Notes: generated from the sequence alone by a model not told the origin. A DNA stretch of 64,000 bases from Marchantia polymorpha subsp. ruderalis (GCA_037833965.1 AP031358.1:12780001-12844000), one strand, 5' to 3'; shown: positions 44,995-59,513, counted from the stretch's first letter. Program-made: numbers and translations.

Positions 44995-47542
44995 TTCAGA
45001 TCAGAGGGAAATATGGTCCTGACGACCAGTGGCTAGCTAATTACGTCTGGGGTCTGCACTCTGATTCGAAATAAGATGGTGGCATCCAATTGTGAGTTAC
45101 TCTTAGTTTGTGTGCTGACTGAATCGAATGCATAGCAAGTGGTAGGATTATGTCGACATGGTGACCCGAGCATTCCAAAGATATGACGCTTACCTTCCCA
45201 TAGGTAGAAGCTGCTCTCAGAGGGTGCCGTTTCTTATGTACCATTTCGTTGACATCCTTATCCTCGGCATTTTCAGGAGTTGCCATCACTGCCCTCCTCT
45301 GTGGAGTTGTCCAACACAAGATGTAACTGTATCAGAGGCCACGTTCTCATTATTAATGCATTTTGTATAGCAAACTAGGAATTAAATGTAAGTTTTAATC
45401 TCACCAGTACAAAGCGATTGTCCAGATGTAGATGTAGATGTATATGTAGATGCCTGACGCAGTTGCTCAGTTCTGTTGCAATATCGAAGTTTCCTCATAG
45501 AGTGAATATGTAATTCGTAATTCTTAATATGTAATGAACTTAATTCTGGTGTTCATTTCGGGTCTGTATGATTGGGTCGTTTTTCTCCTCCCTAATTTTT
45601 CTACTTTGCCGGATACCGAGTCGAGATAGGAGGTGCCACAGCATTACGATCTTCGGATTTATTGTAATTGGAATGGCATCAGGGACAGTGGGATAGTTCA
45701 GATATCTGAGAGATGCGTCAGGAGATGACCCTGGCATATGTTCTACTGAGTTAACACTTGAGAGTGTGCAGTCGGCATCGTTGTGCCTGCAGTTTCAGCC
45801 GTACCTCGAGCTCAGCGTCAGATGCACAATAAAGAAAAATTATACAAAAACGAAAGGAAGGAGTAGGTGGAGATTGGTCATTGATCACAGCCACAATCAG
45901 ATCGTGTTCACGGGTGCTCATACTGTGACGTTGATCCATACGTACTGAACGACTTGTTTTCTGAAACGAGTTCCGTGTAGGGAAAATTTTACCATCCAGA
46001 GCTGATATGTGGAGCCAGTAAACGGAGCTGATGCCCTATACACTAGCTCATGTTGGGCGGACTGAGCGAGACTTAGACTCTCATCAGCCGGTGTCTTGGG
46101 GTTGTGAGGCCCACCAGGAATGCCCTCCCACCCTTGCATCTGTGAACTCACGTCGCCGGGAACCCTACCGAATCGTAGGCGCTGATGCAGCGAAAGACTG
46201 AACAAGACGTAATTTCTCATACCTTAAGATACAATCGTAGTAATTCAATTATTGGCCAGAACGATGCGGACAGTGAGGCTTCGCCCATGACGTACGCGCC
46301 AAATCCATTTACTAACCAAGAATAAGTGGTGAGTGAACTGTGGATATATTATCGAGTGCCCCGTCGTTGTCAGTAGCACGGTTGACGTCTCGATGTTTCG
46401 ATTCATACACCTTAAGTTAAGCCTAGTTTTGAAGTGGATGGATGATTCATCATGTGCATGCCCTGCAAAAGATCTATTTCTTGTTCTTCGCTTCCAGAAA
46501 ACCTAGTGTCTGATAGGGAGGCACTTTCAAGCTACATTGGGGAGCAACCAACACGTTCTAATTTCAGTTCAATCAAACAAACGATCGTGAATAATTGTGT
46601 CCGGTTAACGAGAGTAGGTTCGCGCTCAACAGAGTCCTGCATTGGGTTTTCAAAACTCTACACATACCCATGGATGTGTCAACTGTATCCACCTGTGGTG
46701 ACTTTTCCATACCCTTATCCATCCATGACACCTTGTCCATATATTCAACTCATAACCCCACCACCTTTTGGTTACACTTACTCCGAAGGCTAAGTGTAAG
46801 TCATATCCATCCATTATCCACCTATATATCGTAGCCCCACACATTTACCCATGGGTATGGGTGGGTATTGGGTACCCATTGCAGTACTCTGGTGCTCAAG
46901 TGATGGTGACAAGAACCCGTCTGGCACACTGAGAGGTCACTATTGAATGGAAGCGCCGCAGCTTGTGAAACACCAATGGGCCTTGTCTTCTCGTGTCAGT
47001 TTGAATGTATGTGATAAACGCCACATCACCAAATGGGATTGCATATATCTATGGTGCATACTCTTGGAGAATATAATGTGGATAGGCACAAGACCATTCG
47101 TCTGGAGAATTGAAAGGAGGACCGCCTGGGGGTGTCCTCTCAGATAATGAGGGGCACTCAGTCAAGCAGTGTTTTAATATAACGCTGTACTTGGGGCCCG
47201 ATGTCTACTCCGCTTGGCATCACAAAGCTCCGAACCCAAACATGCCCACGAATCGATCCGTATGAAGGTCAAGTTCCATCGAATCCAGTACACCTAGCAG
47301 CGCAGTTTGACAGTACGAGTACTCTTGGAAGCTTACAGATTGCGCAGAATGTGGAGTTTCTAGTGAGGCTGAGATGTAGAGTCTCCCAAACCGAGTCATT
47401 ACCACATCAGTCGAATCCCAGTCTGATAGATTATGTCGAGAATCGACGCAATCAGTTGGAACATGCATATTCGAAATCTGGCATGTCGGTTCTTGGTCTC
47501 GCCCAATCCGGTCAGCCAGCAATCGGATATTGGAACCATAGG
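44995..47542. other. Region without a recognisable gene, unit 2
   Basis: Copy of the unit 1 stretch, with the same open frames at an offset of 23,825 bp. Confidence 0.55.
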
Positions 47543-50500
47543 CAGGAAGAAATCTTCCTCGCAGGTTTGACTGGAATACTGTGATCACAAAAGTGCAAGT
47601 ATTTAATGGTTACACTTGCACATCTGAATAATGTAGATGAGCATTAGAATGTCATCGACTTCCCGGGTCGTCCACATCGGGCTCATTGACTTCAACAGCC
47701 CTGCTTTATGGCGTCTGCTCCGTCGCTGTAGAATATCTACACATACCACCGAATGTTGACCGAATCCTTTTCGAAAGCCAGTGCTGGAGGAGCTCGTGTG
47801 GAAGTTCCCACAAAGTTGATCCTGTCCGGACGAGTCTTTTCTATATCCGTATGCACTGCATGGTACCTGCTGCTGGGAGGTTCTCACGGGATCACCGTGT
47901 AGCCAAGTTCCAATCGCTCTCTCATAAGATCTGAACACAGAAGAGATGGACGTCGGACCATGTAGAGCCTGGAGGGCATCCTTCCACATCAAGCAACAGC
48001 TCAGCTCAAAGCAAGGTAGAACTTATGAGACAGCTTGGTGATTCAATCAGATGGGATATTACCAAGTCTTGAAGCTCAGGAAAGGTTCTGCAATTGCACA
48101 TAAATAAACCTCTCCTTTCCACAAACAACCAAGCAGCTGTCTGCCGCCAGTAGCTTCCAGTGATGTGATCTGAGCGTCCTACATTGGGGCATGGCAGTCA
48201 GTGTGAGTCGCCATTCCAGTTGAAAATTGTGAGGTGGCCACGGGATTTTTGCAGAACCTTTCCTGTGCACTCCCTATCATACAGAGCAGCTGAATTGCGA
48301 TCGTGCCAGATGAGATCTGATGCTCACCAACAACGGCATCCCTGACTGCCTGCTCTACCCACGGAGGCGCGAAGAGTCTGCAGTCATTGGTCCGGGGCAC
48401 GGGCACGTAAACACCGAGACCTGGATCAGATTAAAGTTCTTACAGCCCATTCTGGGTCACATCGTTGCAGAGAACTGCTGCTCGTGTACGCTTATAGTGA
48501 GACTGCAAGGCCTTGAGCTCTGCTTGTCGGTGGTGGCGGTGCACATATGCTCGATTCGCACTTTCGTGATCATGCTTCGGGCTTCTGTTTAATCAGATGT
48601 TCGGATCCGGGAGTAGAAATGAGAAAAAAATGAAGTTGTAAGAAGCTGGTGCACGGATTGAGGCAATAAAGATCTCGAAAATCGAGAACCGGTGCATGTC
48701 ATGTGCGGAGAAATCGACATTAAAGTCAGAGCTATGGTGGCTGACGAGAACACGAAGGCAGCCAGCCAGCTAACAGAAGAGTGGCTTCACGAATTCCCAA
48801 ATCACAGCTTCTACCGAACATCCTCTGGAGATGACCTCATCATTCTCATAACGAGAACGGTCACACACACACGGGGTCATTCCTCCACCAAGCTGCCTTG
48901 TTGCAGTGCAGAAATGGCATGGTACAGACGAAGCTCATACGTGCGAGGTCTGAGCATCGTGTACACGTCTATGAGTATTAAAAGTCGTGAAGATCAGAGA
49001 CGAGTGAGTAAGAAAGCAAGCCATACACGGCAGCCATCGGAGCTTCCAATGCGAATTGGAGCGATGTACAGATCCCCGCTGAGCTGCGACTTGAGAAGTC
49101 TGATGTGGAAACTAAGAGGCTCAGCCGATTTTGGAGGTGCTCAGATATGGAGTAGACTTTGACAGAATCCGAGCATAAAATTCATGGAGTAGACTGTGAG
49201 CGAAGGATATGGAGTAGACTTTGAGCGAATCCAGCGCCTCTCTCTGCAGCAGTCTTGCTTGGTTCTTATCCGAAGGCCCTTCACTCACTGATGACAAGCT
49301 CGATAGACCGTCTGCTGATTCCACTTTCTTACTCTCAAGGAAATTTAGATAGTTTGCCGGTTCTCCGATCGCTTTGTTTGAGAGCAGCAGCTGTCGACGC
49401 AATCCTTCTTTTAGAGATTTGACAGAGGTGCCTTGAATACCAAGCGAGGCTGGTGAGCTCCTTAAGAAGAAGAAGAAGAAGAAGAAGACGGCTAACTGAC
49501 GTGAGAGCTCGAGCAGCTCAGGTGTCATACTGACATTGGTCGGAAAATATCATGATTGCTTCGGCAGCTGGTCCAAACCCCGACAACTTTACCATTCAAG
49601 CTGTCATTCGCTGTGCTGTACCTCCTGGCGAGAAGAAAACTTGCGGAGGTTGAGCCTCAGGGTTCCTAATACGGATGTCTGGATTCTGGGAAATTCAGTC
49701 CATTCACGTCTGTACATGGCGTGAATTTGAAATACAGGTGCACGTGGTCGGTTCAGAGAGCTTTCAAATCCCCCATTTTGGACATGATATAACCAGGCAC
49801 TCGGAATTTTGTTAAGTATCCAAGCCACTAGAAACAAGTTCATCGCAGAAACGTAAGATATGGATTGCTTGGACGGTACGTCAGACTTCGGACATGGCAG
49901 CTTCTATCACGGCTTCTCTGTTATCATTTGAAACCAGATCTGCGGGCAAATGGATGAAAATGGTTCTTGTCCAGCATCACATGTCTCTTGCGCTGGGCAC
50001 TTTGGCTTTGTTTCAGCAGCTTGAGAAATAACATGTAATCCTCCCGATTTCGCCCAACTCGTTTCTGACGATGAATGCATGTGAGAGCTCGTGGTGTCCA
50101 GGACTAGCAGCCAAAACAGATGGAGTACTCTCGAGGTGGGGTGAGGCTAGCGGCGCAGTGCGGAGAGAGATGTGCACCATACACAACCTTGTTGCGTTGT
50201 AAATGGCTCAGTAAGTTAAAATACCTGATGTCAAGTACTGACGGCTGCTGATCGAAGAGTTACTTTTGCTGATAAGCAAAACTAACATTGGCGTTAATGG
50301 ACACAGCTCACATCCCATAGACTATGACACTTTCCTGCCCTCCAGACCTTATTGCAAGAACCCTGGTCTTCGTAAGCAGGCCGGGCGACCTTGCCTTCCG
50401 ACTTCCCGATTTGGCATCCCATTCAGCCGAAACTTCTTGTGGCTCTGAGTGGCAAGTTGTCCACTGCAAGAACTTCACAATCCAAAATGCACAAGAAATG

Positions 50501-52200
50501 GCGCACGATGACATCACGCCGTTCTCTCAACTTGCTGTATAAGATTCGACGAGGACTCTGCAAAGTATGACAGGTAGGAATGGAAGACATTCTGTTGGGT
50601 TTGACCTTCAGAGACTTGGGTTCCTTGCCCAGGTCTCTGGAAAGTGCATGTGGAAAATTGCACGGCAGGTCTACTGAACGTCCAGCAGCAGCCTATATTG
50701 AATCGGCCGTCAACCCCACGTGAGCAATTGGGGTCGCAGAATGCAAGGCTGAGGATTCAATCCTTCAGAGTTGCAACGAATGTTTCAGAGTCGTTTAGCT
50801 GCATGGGAGGCTCCACGCTTCTCTGAAAGCTCCAGCCGATACATGCACACAAGGCACAGAATTCATCCTTCTCATCATACTAGATGAAATTGGAGACTGG
50901 AGATCGTGACCTGGAGAGCCACGCTGACTTTGTAACCCTTATTACTTCGTGACAACCTTCAAGTCTATGAGCCAATTGGGCATGGTCTGTCAAGGTATGG
51001 CGAGTTGTAGACCTAACGTAGATCCTGAGATTTCGTGCCCGACACATCACAGTTCTTGGCGTGTATCTCAGATCAACATGGCAGGGTGATATCCTCCACT
51101 AGGGGACGACTATCAAGTCTTACTGCATGCCGTTGCTGTCGAATATCATCCTCCTGTACTCAAGCCCAGTGTCTATCTCGCAGCTCTATCTCCTGCTCTT
51201 CAACCATCTGGAGAAGTCTTATGGTACATACCGTTCTCCAGGAACTTCAGCCAAGCGCAGTTCCTGATCGTTTAAGTGCCAATCAGTACAGGACTAGCTG
51301 GAGGTCAAATCATTGTGTGAAGAAAAACGGCGCAATGTTCAGAGCAATCCACGAGCGCATGAGTCTTCCTGAGAAACGTCTCATATCAATGTCAGGTCAG
51401 GCCTGGACAATTTGTCAGCTGTCCAGCCTCGGACATGCTGTTCACTCTCAATTCGTCGTATTGGAAGGGAGTTGACGTCAGCGCAGTGATCTTTATGGTA
51501 TACTTTACATTCAGTGCCGACTCATTGGCAACAATTACACTCCTCGACGTTTCAAGAGCCAGACGCAACAGGCGTAAGAATATAAGTTTGTTACACACCT
51601 TCCGACATACTAAGCTTCAAATCAAATTCATGCAGCTTAGGATCAGCATACGAACGTTAAAGCTCAATTAAGGCACATGTCATGGCTTAATTACAGGCAC
51701 ATGTCATGCAGACCAAAAGGGCCTTTGAAGTTGACTTGGCAATGATCAAAAAAGGATGTGCATTAAATTCAATCGTACACGAGAAGAAAATTCATCATAG
51801 CGTCAATCAGTTTGAACTACGCATACGTCAAATGATTGAGTTTCCCAAAGCTCAGGTTAGAGGATCTGCTTCACCATGTCGACTGAACTCTTAAGAAAAT
51901 ATTCTGATCGTATGAAGTTCTGGTTAAAGACTGCTGAAGCTTTCCGGTCTGAAGACATGCGTTCTCTATACTCAATGACATACAGTCTCCAACAACAGCG
52001 AGACAAGTGGATACTGGCCCCACTTTGAATGAAAAGAAATTTCTCTAGATGGAGACCAAGTCTTTTACAGAATAAACGGGACCTTCTTGGTCAGACCGGA
52101 TTTGACCACCAAAGAGCTTGGGTTGAGTCTTTCCTGAGCAAGCGTCCGGAGACATGCGTGTCACGAAAAATGAGACAAAACTTTCACTGAGTTGGAGAAC
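47543..52200. other. Region without a recognisable gene, unit 3
   Basis: Third copy of the uncharacterised stretch. It carries the clustered changes at 48888-48891 and a T to C change near 52157 relative to the other units. Confidence 0.6.
49464..49487. repeat. (AAG)8 microsatellite
   Basis: Eight triplets, same length as in unit 2. Confidence 0.95.
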
Positions 52201-53589
52201 TTGGAAGACTCACATATCTAGCGATTTCAGTACAGGCACTATATTTCAGATTATAGGGCCACTATTCCCCGACTAGCATGCTTCCAAGATGTTTCAATCT
52301 GAGGACCTTAAAATGACCTTAAAAGTCGTCGACACGTTTTTTAATGGGGCGCAGTAATGCGGCTGATTGTCAGCACTTCATATACGCGTATAGTCAGCAG
52401 GGAAGATTCTCCGGACACATTCCGATGATTTCACTTTGAAGAATTTCATCCCAGCCAGAAGCTTAGATTTTGTCCGAGCAGTTCACATACGAAGGACCTG
52501 TGGGATAAAAGTAGTAGCAGCTGCTCACGAATTAAGCTTTGACTTCTTCGTTCGCTGATAAGTCTGAAACGTTCTATCCTCAATATTACACGAGGCACAC
52601 AACATTAGAGATGGCAGTCGCCTGTTGCCGTTCTGGTTCTGGAAGTCCAGTCATTGCGGGATGTCTACCAGATTCTTTATTCTCCATACCGGATTCGCGC
52701 GAATTCGCACCGTCAAGAGGCAGCTGTGGTCCACTTTGTGTTGGCTTATGAATGGATCAACTTAGTTCAGGAGTTATAATGTGGACTTGATTATTCAGAT
52801 TGAACTGATTCAGCTTTAAGAGAACGAGTCAACTTCAACTGCAAATGCAGTCAGGCAGTTCTTGTATGTACATTCATGGGACTATTAGATGTAAGAACAT
52901 CATTCCAAGAAATGGGTGGAGGGAGCAGATATGGTTCATGGAATCAGTGGAATGTAATGAAGTAAGATCAGGGGACCCAAAAGGTCATTTGTCCAAAAAA
53001 TATAGGGACTTTGGCCGTGAAGGCGAGCTCCATGATGAGATAATGATGAGATTGCTTGTCTCTTGATGTGCCCTCACCCAAAGGCGGGTGCAAAGGCAGC
53101 ATAGTTCAATCTGAATTTTAGACTATTCACGCACGAATAACGTAAAAAGTTTCTCAATTGAAAGTCACACAATTTTACTACGTCACCTCTCAAAGAATTG
53201 AGCTGGACTAAAATGTCGCTGCCACCTGATTCCCGATTTTTTGCATGAGTTTTCAGAATTTGCAAACCGATAACGCATTCACATGCTTTCTGTCGTACAT
53301 GGAGACACATAATTACGTCACACAAGAAGCAGGGACCTTGGCCGGAACGCAGTAAAACCAGATAAAAAGTACTTTGTCAAGAGATCTGATGATAAAGTTA
53401 TCGAAATAATCTCTCTACACTAATCACGGACTCGTCGACTGGAGTATTTCCAGTTCACTTCAAAGACCCACATGAGACTACTGTAAGATGGCAATCTCAT
53501 AATCTAGTCCGACAAGGGCACATTTATCTAATAATTGGAAAAGAACATATATGGTCCAAACTTTGGTATACAGGCCTAGCTCAGACGCT
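52201..53589 (-). mobile_element. Truncated TIR element, left copy, unit 3
   Basis: As in unit 2, with the 12-bp segment present near 53295. Confidence 0.75.
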
Positions 53590-54057
53590 TCAAGTTAGGC
53601 AGGCGTGTCCATGCAAGCAATATCTACCACCGCTGAGTACTGCAGAAGCCAGACTCCACGAAGAGTCCCACTTCTGGGTTCGGATTTCCGAGGCATGGAA
53701 GCCCAGATCCAGAGACAATTGATGAGACAATCCAGAGACTTTACTATTTCTCTCAAAACGTATTAGAGATAAGTATCGTTATGTGCGAGGGTCATAGTAG
53801 ACTCCGCAAGGTAGAATCCACCGTTGGTCAGTCTGTTCGGATTCCTCCTTTCTAGCACCCTTTCATGATCCTGTTTCGACTTTGTAAGAATTATTCTCTC
53901 AAGGCGAGCAAGCACCGGTGGTCCACGCTGCGGTCTGTGTCATGAAAAGTGGAAAAAAGTAAATTCTGTCAGCTGTTTCTGCAGAACGATCCCGGTTGCT
54001 TCGAGGGTTAGAGTAGGAGCGTTCTCGCACGATCTAGAGAACATGAGAGTGAGCCTT

Positions 54058-54063
54058 TATAAG
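54058..54063 (+). promoter_or_regulatory. TATA box of the multicopper oxidase gene, unit 3
   Basis: Identical to the unit 1 box and at the same distance from the ATG at 54190. Confidence 0.6.
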
Positions 54064-54189
54064 GACATTCGATGAGCTTCTACCTCACTCAGAGTTGTAC
54101 ACCCTGGAGTACGATTCACATAGACATTGTGAAATCCACGTGGTCAATTCAATTCCAGTTCGACGTGCAGTTCCAAAATCATCACCGTC

Positions 54190-56413
54190 ATGGGGACGAA
54201 TCCGAGACGAACCGAGGCTCCAGCTCTCAGATTTAGCCATGCTTCTCATCTGAAGCTTGCCTGTCTTCTCGGGGTGTTGTACTCACTATCAGTGATTCAG
54301 GCTCAGGATGTTCACTCCCGGTGCGGAAACTTGACTCCGTCACCTACTCTGACACCATTCGTGCAGCCACTGCCTATACCTGTGGAAATCGACATCTCCA
54401 CAGGGTCTCAGCTGACTTTGGGTGCTTACAAGATTTCCCAGGTACGGATTCTCAGAGTTTTAGCGTGCACTGCTTTATGCCAGAAACCCCGGGTACAAAA
54501 CACTCAGCTGAAGTACAACAGTGGAAGGTCCATGCAGCTGAATGGTTCACTTGTACCGGAGGGGATTCCGATAGAGCCAGTTTTATGTTTGTCAAGTACA
54601 GTGAGGCATGCGTTCTCTCTCATCAGAGGATGCATAATCGGAGCTGATTTCCAGATGGGGACATGTTATCAGATGAATACTTTCTGCACGACTGCATGCT
54701 TGCAAAAGTCGTACAATTCTTGCAAATGAGCGCTGTTACGAAATTCTTAGACTGGCCAATAGTAGTCTGAGATTGCAGCAGAATTCTCGAGAATCCGAGA
54801 ATTGAATACCAGTCACGGGTTGCGTGGATTGAGTTTCGTAAATTGATCCGAACAGAATTTAACCCGCGGCTGCTGTGTGCAATTACAGAGCGTCCATCCA
54901 GACCTTCCGAACACGACATTCTACGGATACGGGACGAGTCAAGACACAGCCACATCTCCGGGCCCGACTCTGAACGCCAGGAGGAATGTGGCCTCGTTCA
55001 TTCGGTTCGAGAATCACATCACCGACGCGGAGCACATTCTGACCGTGGACAAGACGCTGCACAGAGCGACGCCAGCGAACGGAGGCGTGCCGATGAGCGT
55101 GCACCTGCACGGCGCCGACGCCGAGGGCAAGTTCGACGGGCACCCGGAGGCCTGGTTCACGGCGGCCGGCGACAAGGGCCCGACCTTCATCGCCACGAAC
55201 AACACGTACCCGAACGAGCAGCCGGCGAGCCTTCTCTGGTACCACGACCACACTCTGGGCTACACTCGGCTCAACGTGGTATCCGGGCTGGCCGGGCTGT
55301 ACTTCATCCGCGGGGGATCCGGCGAGCCCGGTTCTCTGCCCGAAGGACGGTACGAGATCCCGCTGGTCATCCAGGACAAGCAGTTCTACCCCAACGGGTC
55401 CATCAACTTCCCGGACCTCGGGTCGCCGCTGTCGCCCGCGCACCCGCAGTGGTGCCCGGATTATTTCGGCGACACGATTCTGGTGAACGGCAAAGCCTGG
55501 CCCTTCCTCGACGTGGTCGGGGCCGTGTACCGCTTCCGCATTCTGAACGCGGCCAACGCTCGAGCCTTCACTCTCTCGTTCAGCGACAGCCGCCTCCAGT
55601 TCGTGCAGATCGGCACGGACGGCGGCTACATGTGGGCTCCCCAGCTGCTGCAGAATCTGACCATGGCTCCTGCTTACAGAGTCGACGTCCTCGTGGACTT
55701 CTCAAGCGTTCCCGTCGGGACGACGGTGTATCTGAACAATACTGCTCCGGCCCCGTTTCCTGATGGGGACCCGATCAATAGTCCTCCCAGCACCAGGCAC
55801 GTCATGAAATTCAATGTCGTTCAGTCCATACCCGGGTTGCCTGCGCAGAGTGTGGTCATTCCTACTTCCATCGGGTCCGCCCCCAGCACCGCCGCCTGGA
55901 TAGACTCGGCGGTGTACAGAAATGTGACCTTGGATGTGGTTCTGCCGCCGGACCTGACGTTTCTGCTGAATAAGAATCACTGGGATGATCCTGTCACCGA
56001 GACGCCGAAGCTTTACACGACCGAGATTTGGGATATCATTCACCTCATTCCGGGCGGCATTCATCCGATCCACATTCATCTCATCAACTTCCTCGTGCTG
56101 CATCAGCAGGCGTTCGATCTGACTCGGTTTAACGGTGGCCTGTGTTCGCTCCTGCTGTCATATCCGGAGTCCCTCAGCTGCTACACTGAGGCCCCGCAGC
56201 CTCCGGACGCCACTCAAGTCGGCTGGAAGGACACCGTGGTCGTCTACCCGGGCACGAGACTCAGAATTCTGATGAATTTCGCGCCCAGAGACTGGCCGCA
56301 ATTACACGTTCGATCCCACCACGTTCCCCGGTTACGTATGGCACTGTCACAACCTGGACCACGAGGACCATGACATGATGAGGCCGCTCCGAATTCTGCC
56401 TGCAGCATCTTGA
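54190..56413 (+). CDS. Secreted multicopper oxidase, LPR1-like, frameshifted, unit 3
   Basis: Exons 54190-54441 and 54889-56413. The predicted protein is identical to units 1 and 2, with the same frame break at about 56290-56294 and the open frame ending at 56373. Sharing of the lesion by all copies means it predates the amplification, or is a systematic error. Confidence 0.85.
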
Positions 56414-56912
56414 GTCCACCTTCCGCCTCCAGCATCTAGAAATCGGACCACTTTAGACGTCCATTCTCTCGACATCTGCACATAGCTCACAACCATGTTC
56501 TGCACCGTCGACAAGTTTGATGGCCTCTAGCTTCAGCCGAATCCGGAGGAAGAATCGAAATGGATGAGAGCCAGGCGCCAAAAGCACGTAAGAACGCGCT
56601 ACATTTCACTTTCCTGATCATGCAAATCGTCTTACCGGGCAATAATCGTGGACAATCTAGTAATCGTGTGCAGAGTTCGAGGTCAAGTCGAACGCCTGAA
56701 GAGTCAGTACTTCACATGAATCGTTGAAGAGGATGGCTTGAGACTCGAAGGTTATTGAGTTGATCGAAGAGAATGACAGTTTCAGGTGCACAACTGGGAC
56801 AAGTGTGGAGGAGAGAATGAAAAAAATGAGTAAAGTGTACCAGCGGCTCAAACAGTAATTGAACGGTAACGGTAATTGAAGTTAATTATTAGAGATAGAG
56901 TTGGTTCAAATC
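56414..56912. other. 3' flank of the oxidase gene, unit 3
   Basis: Same content as the unit 1 flank; no gene recognised. Confidence 0.5.
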
Positions 56913-56974
56913 GGTCTATATGCCTGATTTGAACCAACTCTAATTAGAGTTGGTTCAAATCAGGCATATAGACC
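56913..56974. repeat. Perfect 62-bp palindrome, unit 3
   Basis: Identical to the unit 1 palindrome. Confidence 0.97.
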
Positions 56975-57390
56975 GCGGGAATTTTATTACTTGTAAAACG
57001 TGGGAATAATTTTAAAATGGCATAACGGATTCGGTTATGACATTTCAAACTATTCCCGGGTTTTCACTTACACCAACTCCAAATTGATAGTATAAAATCA
57101 CACGCAGGTTCATCATTCGTTTCCATTCTCGCACTGGTCGATGTGACGGGAGATCAGATCAGAATTCGCGCAAGGAGAGAGAGAAGTCGTCCTTCTGGTT
57201 GTCTTCATTGTTCGTTCACACTCCCACACCGGTCGATGCGAGCCTGAAACACTAACCTTTGGCGAAGAGGTTAGTGTTTAGGCTGACGAGCTTCAAACGA
57301 GAGAAGGAAGAGGCCGCATTGAGGAAGGAGCGCGAGGAGGAAGCGACTTGATTCTTCCTACCTTCCCGACCCTTCTAATCAGACGTATTG

Positions 57391-57801
57391 GGGAAGGGTT
57401 AGGAGCATAAGAAACACTTTCAACACCACGAACCTCATCCTGCCGCTGAAGTCATTCATGTGCCCTCTGACGAAGGAGCTAGTTGTGGATCCGGTCATTC
57501 TAGTAACAGCGAGCGGGCATCGATAACAGCGTGGTTCGCAGAAGGAAACACGACCGATATGACACTGAGACATATCGCTCAGTTGCTCCTGAGTGACTGA
57601 GCGATATGACACTGAGGCCAAAAATTCCGGTCAGGCAGTCGATCGAGGAATGGCAGGGGCGCAATTACTGGATAGGTTTTCTCAGAGCGAAGTCCATGTT
57701 CCAGTCCGAGAGCGAAGGTGAACAAAAAGCTAAGCTCGATGATTTCATCGAGTTGTGCCCGAAGAACAGATTGGATCGTCCAAGAATGCCTCCTGGTCTA
57801 T
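57391..57801 (+). pseudogene. U-box ligase fragment, copy A, unit 3
   Basis: Same as unit 2. A private substitution lies just after the upstream TATA-like box, near 57100. Confidence 0.75.
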
Positions 57802-57866
57802 ATCGTGAAAGCCATGCTCGGTCGCTCCTACTCTCAAAAAGGGTGGGAGCTAAGCTCAGAGAGGGG

Positions 57867-57970
57867 GAGAGGGGCCATGAAAGCCCCTCTCACCCGTTCT
57901 CCTTTGCCCCATGAGAGGGGCAAGGGAGAACGTCTCTAAGCCCCCTTCCTCCGGAAGGGGGGTTAGAGAC
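57867..57970. repeat. Three consecutive hairpins, unit 3
   Basis: Copy of the unit 1 hairpin trio. Confidence 0.9.
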
Positions 57971-58084
57971 GGTTCGGGGGAAGGGACGACCCCTGTCCCC
58001 TGTCCCCTCGCGCGAAAAATGCCTGTCGCCAGCCTCTGTTCAGCAGAAATTCGTGCTCCGCCGTCTTCCCAATCTTCCAATAGC

Positions 58085-58232
58085 ACCATCTCCGTGGCCG
58101 TCAGTGCCCTCTCCTCTCCCCCTTGCGTCTCGCGTTGGAAGGACATGATCCCCGATCCCTCTCCGCCTCCGCCCATTTCCGGTCACGAGATCAAAACCCC
58201 TCGCTCAGGAATCGTGTGAGATCTCGATGGCG
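58085..58232 (+). repeat. 148-bp leader repeat, first copy, unit 3
   Basis: Copy of the unit 1 element. Confidence 0.8.
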
Positions 58233-59265
58233 TACGATTTCCCTTGTACTGCAGGTTCTGAGCACTGCCACCCGCCGGTGGAGCCCACGCTGGCCCCCTC
58301 TCCTCTCCGGTCGATTCGCGGGATATTCTCTCGCTCGCTCCGCCGTTCGGTCTTAATCTCTCGGTCGACGTTCGAGGCACATCTTTGTCGCTTCCGTTCC
58401 TTGTTCCGTTCATCCCCCATCACGATCTCACCCCACCTCGTAGGGTAGGAGGGTGCGACCTCGTACGGGACGCGATTCGCAGTGGATGACAACATTCGGT
58501 TCCGAGGCTCGGACGCGGCTCCGTCCCTTGGCTGGGACTCGAAGCAGGGAGGCTGTAATGATTGACGTACCGATCTGAGTCTCTTGCTTGGGAACTCCAG
58601 CCGGATGTACCCAAACAGGCCAATGCCGCTCTGTCTCTACCTGAGCAGGACCGGACAGACGCTCCGTCGGTCCCAAGGCTTGCGGTTTAGCGTGAGAACA
58701 ACTCCATGAGGTGTTCCCAAGTGGTACACCGTCCCGTGGTCCGTGGTCCGTGGCCCGTGGCCCGCAGCCTCTGACTATGACCCGAGGGAGGAGTTTCGCG
58801 CACCCTGTCAATTTGGGCTCAAGATAGATCGACACCTCCCAATTTTAGCCGAGTGTTGTGCAGAGTTATCTCACGGCGAATGGACACTTGAAGATCCGGT
58901 CGACTGCTCAGAGTCCATAGACCAGGAGCTCCCTCAATTTCTGGCTACGAGCTGATTCGAGGCGTGACGAATTTTGAGGCCCACGGATCGTCGATGAGTC
59001 GGATCGAGCGGCACATGGTTCCGGGACACATGGCTGAGTTTAATAGTTCTTCTGATATCAACAACGAACCAGCAAGGCTCTATCATGACAGAATTGACAA
59101 ATTGCTCCTTTTGACAATGGTCAGCGACCGTCAGTGTCAAACAGGAAAACTATAAGAAAGGAGTCCATGCCAGTACGACCACCGGTAGTAGACTGACATG
59201 CTGGGATGTAATCTCATCCAAACGAACACTGAACTAATTCACGGAGCACAGAGTGAAGAACTTAC
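58233..59265. other. C-rich stretch without a recognised gene, unit 3
   Basis: Copy of the unit 1 stretch. Confidence 0.5.
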
Positions 59266-59438
59266 CCAACTTTCAATTGCTGTTTGAATCCTGGAACTAG
59301 ACTCCCTCCTTGTGCGTAGTAGCCTGCCTCTTGTAACCTCACCAACCCTGCGTGGGTATCTCTTTCGCCCAATTCTAACACCTCTTCGTGAGTACCGATC
59401 TCAATCAAGGTCCCGTTGTGCATGACCCCGATGATAGC
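59266..59438 (-). pseudogene. ABCB-type transporter exon, unit 3
   Basis: Copy of the unit 1 exon remnant. Confidence 0.75.
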
Positions 59439-59477
59439 CGTTCAAATCACTCTGTCAACGGATGAGATAGAATTTTT

Positions 59478-59513
59478 ACTTTGAATTTGAGTTTTGAAAC
59501 TCAAATTCAAAGT
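59478..59513. repeat. Inverted repeat, 17-bp arms, unit 3
   Basis: Copy of the unit 1 inverted repeat. Confidence 0.95.

Larger units (their letters stand above)
23718..47542. repeat. Macro-tandem repeat, unit 2 (23,825 bp)
   Basis: Complete second unit. It has the same length as the unit 2 to unit 3 spacing throughout, so units 2 and 3 are colinear without indels over the overlap. Private or shared variants include A to G at 27346 (shared with unit 3) and a private T at about 29174 in an A-run. Confidence 0.98.
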
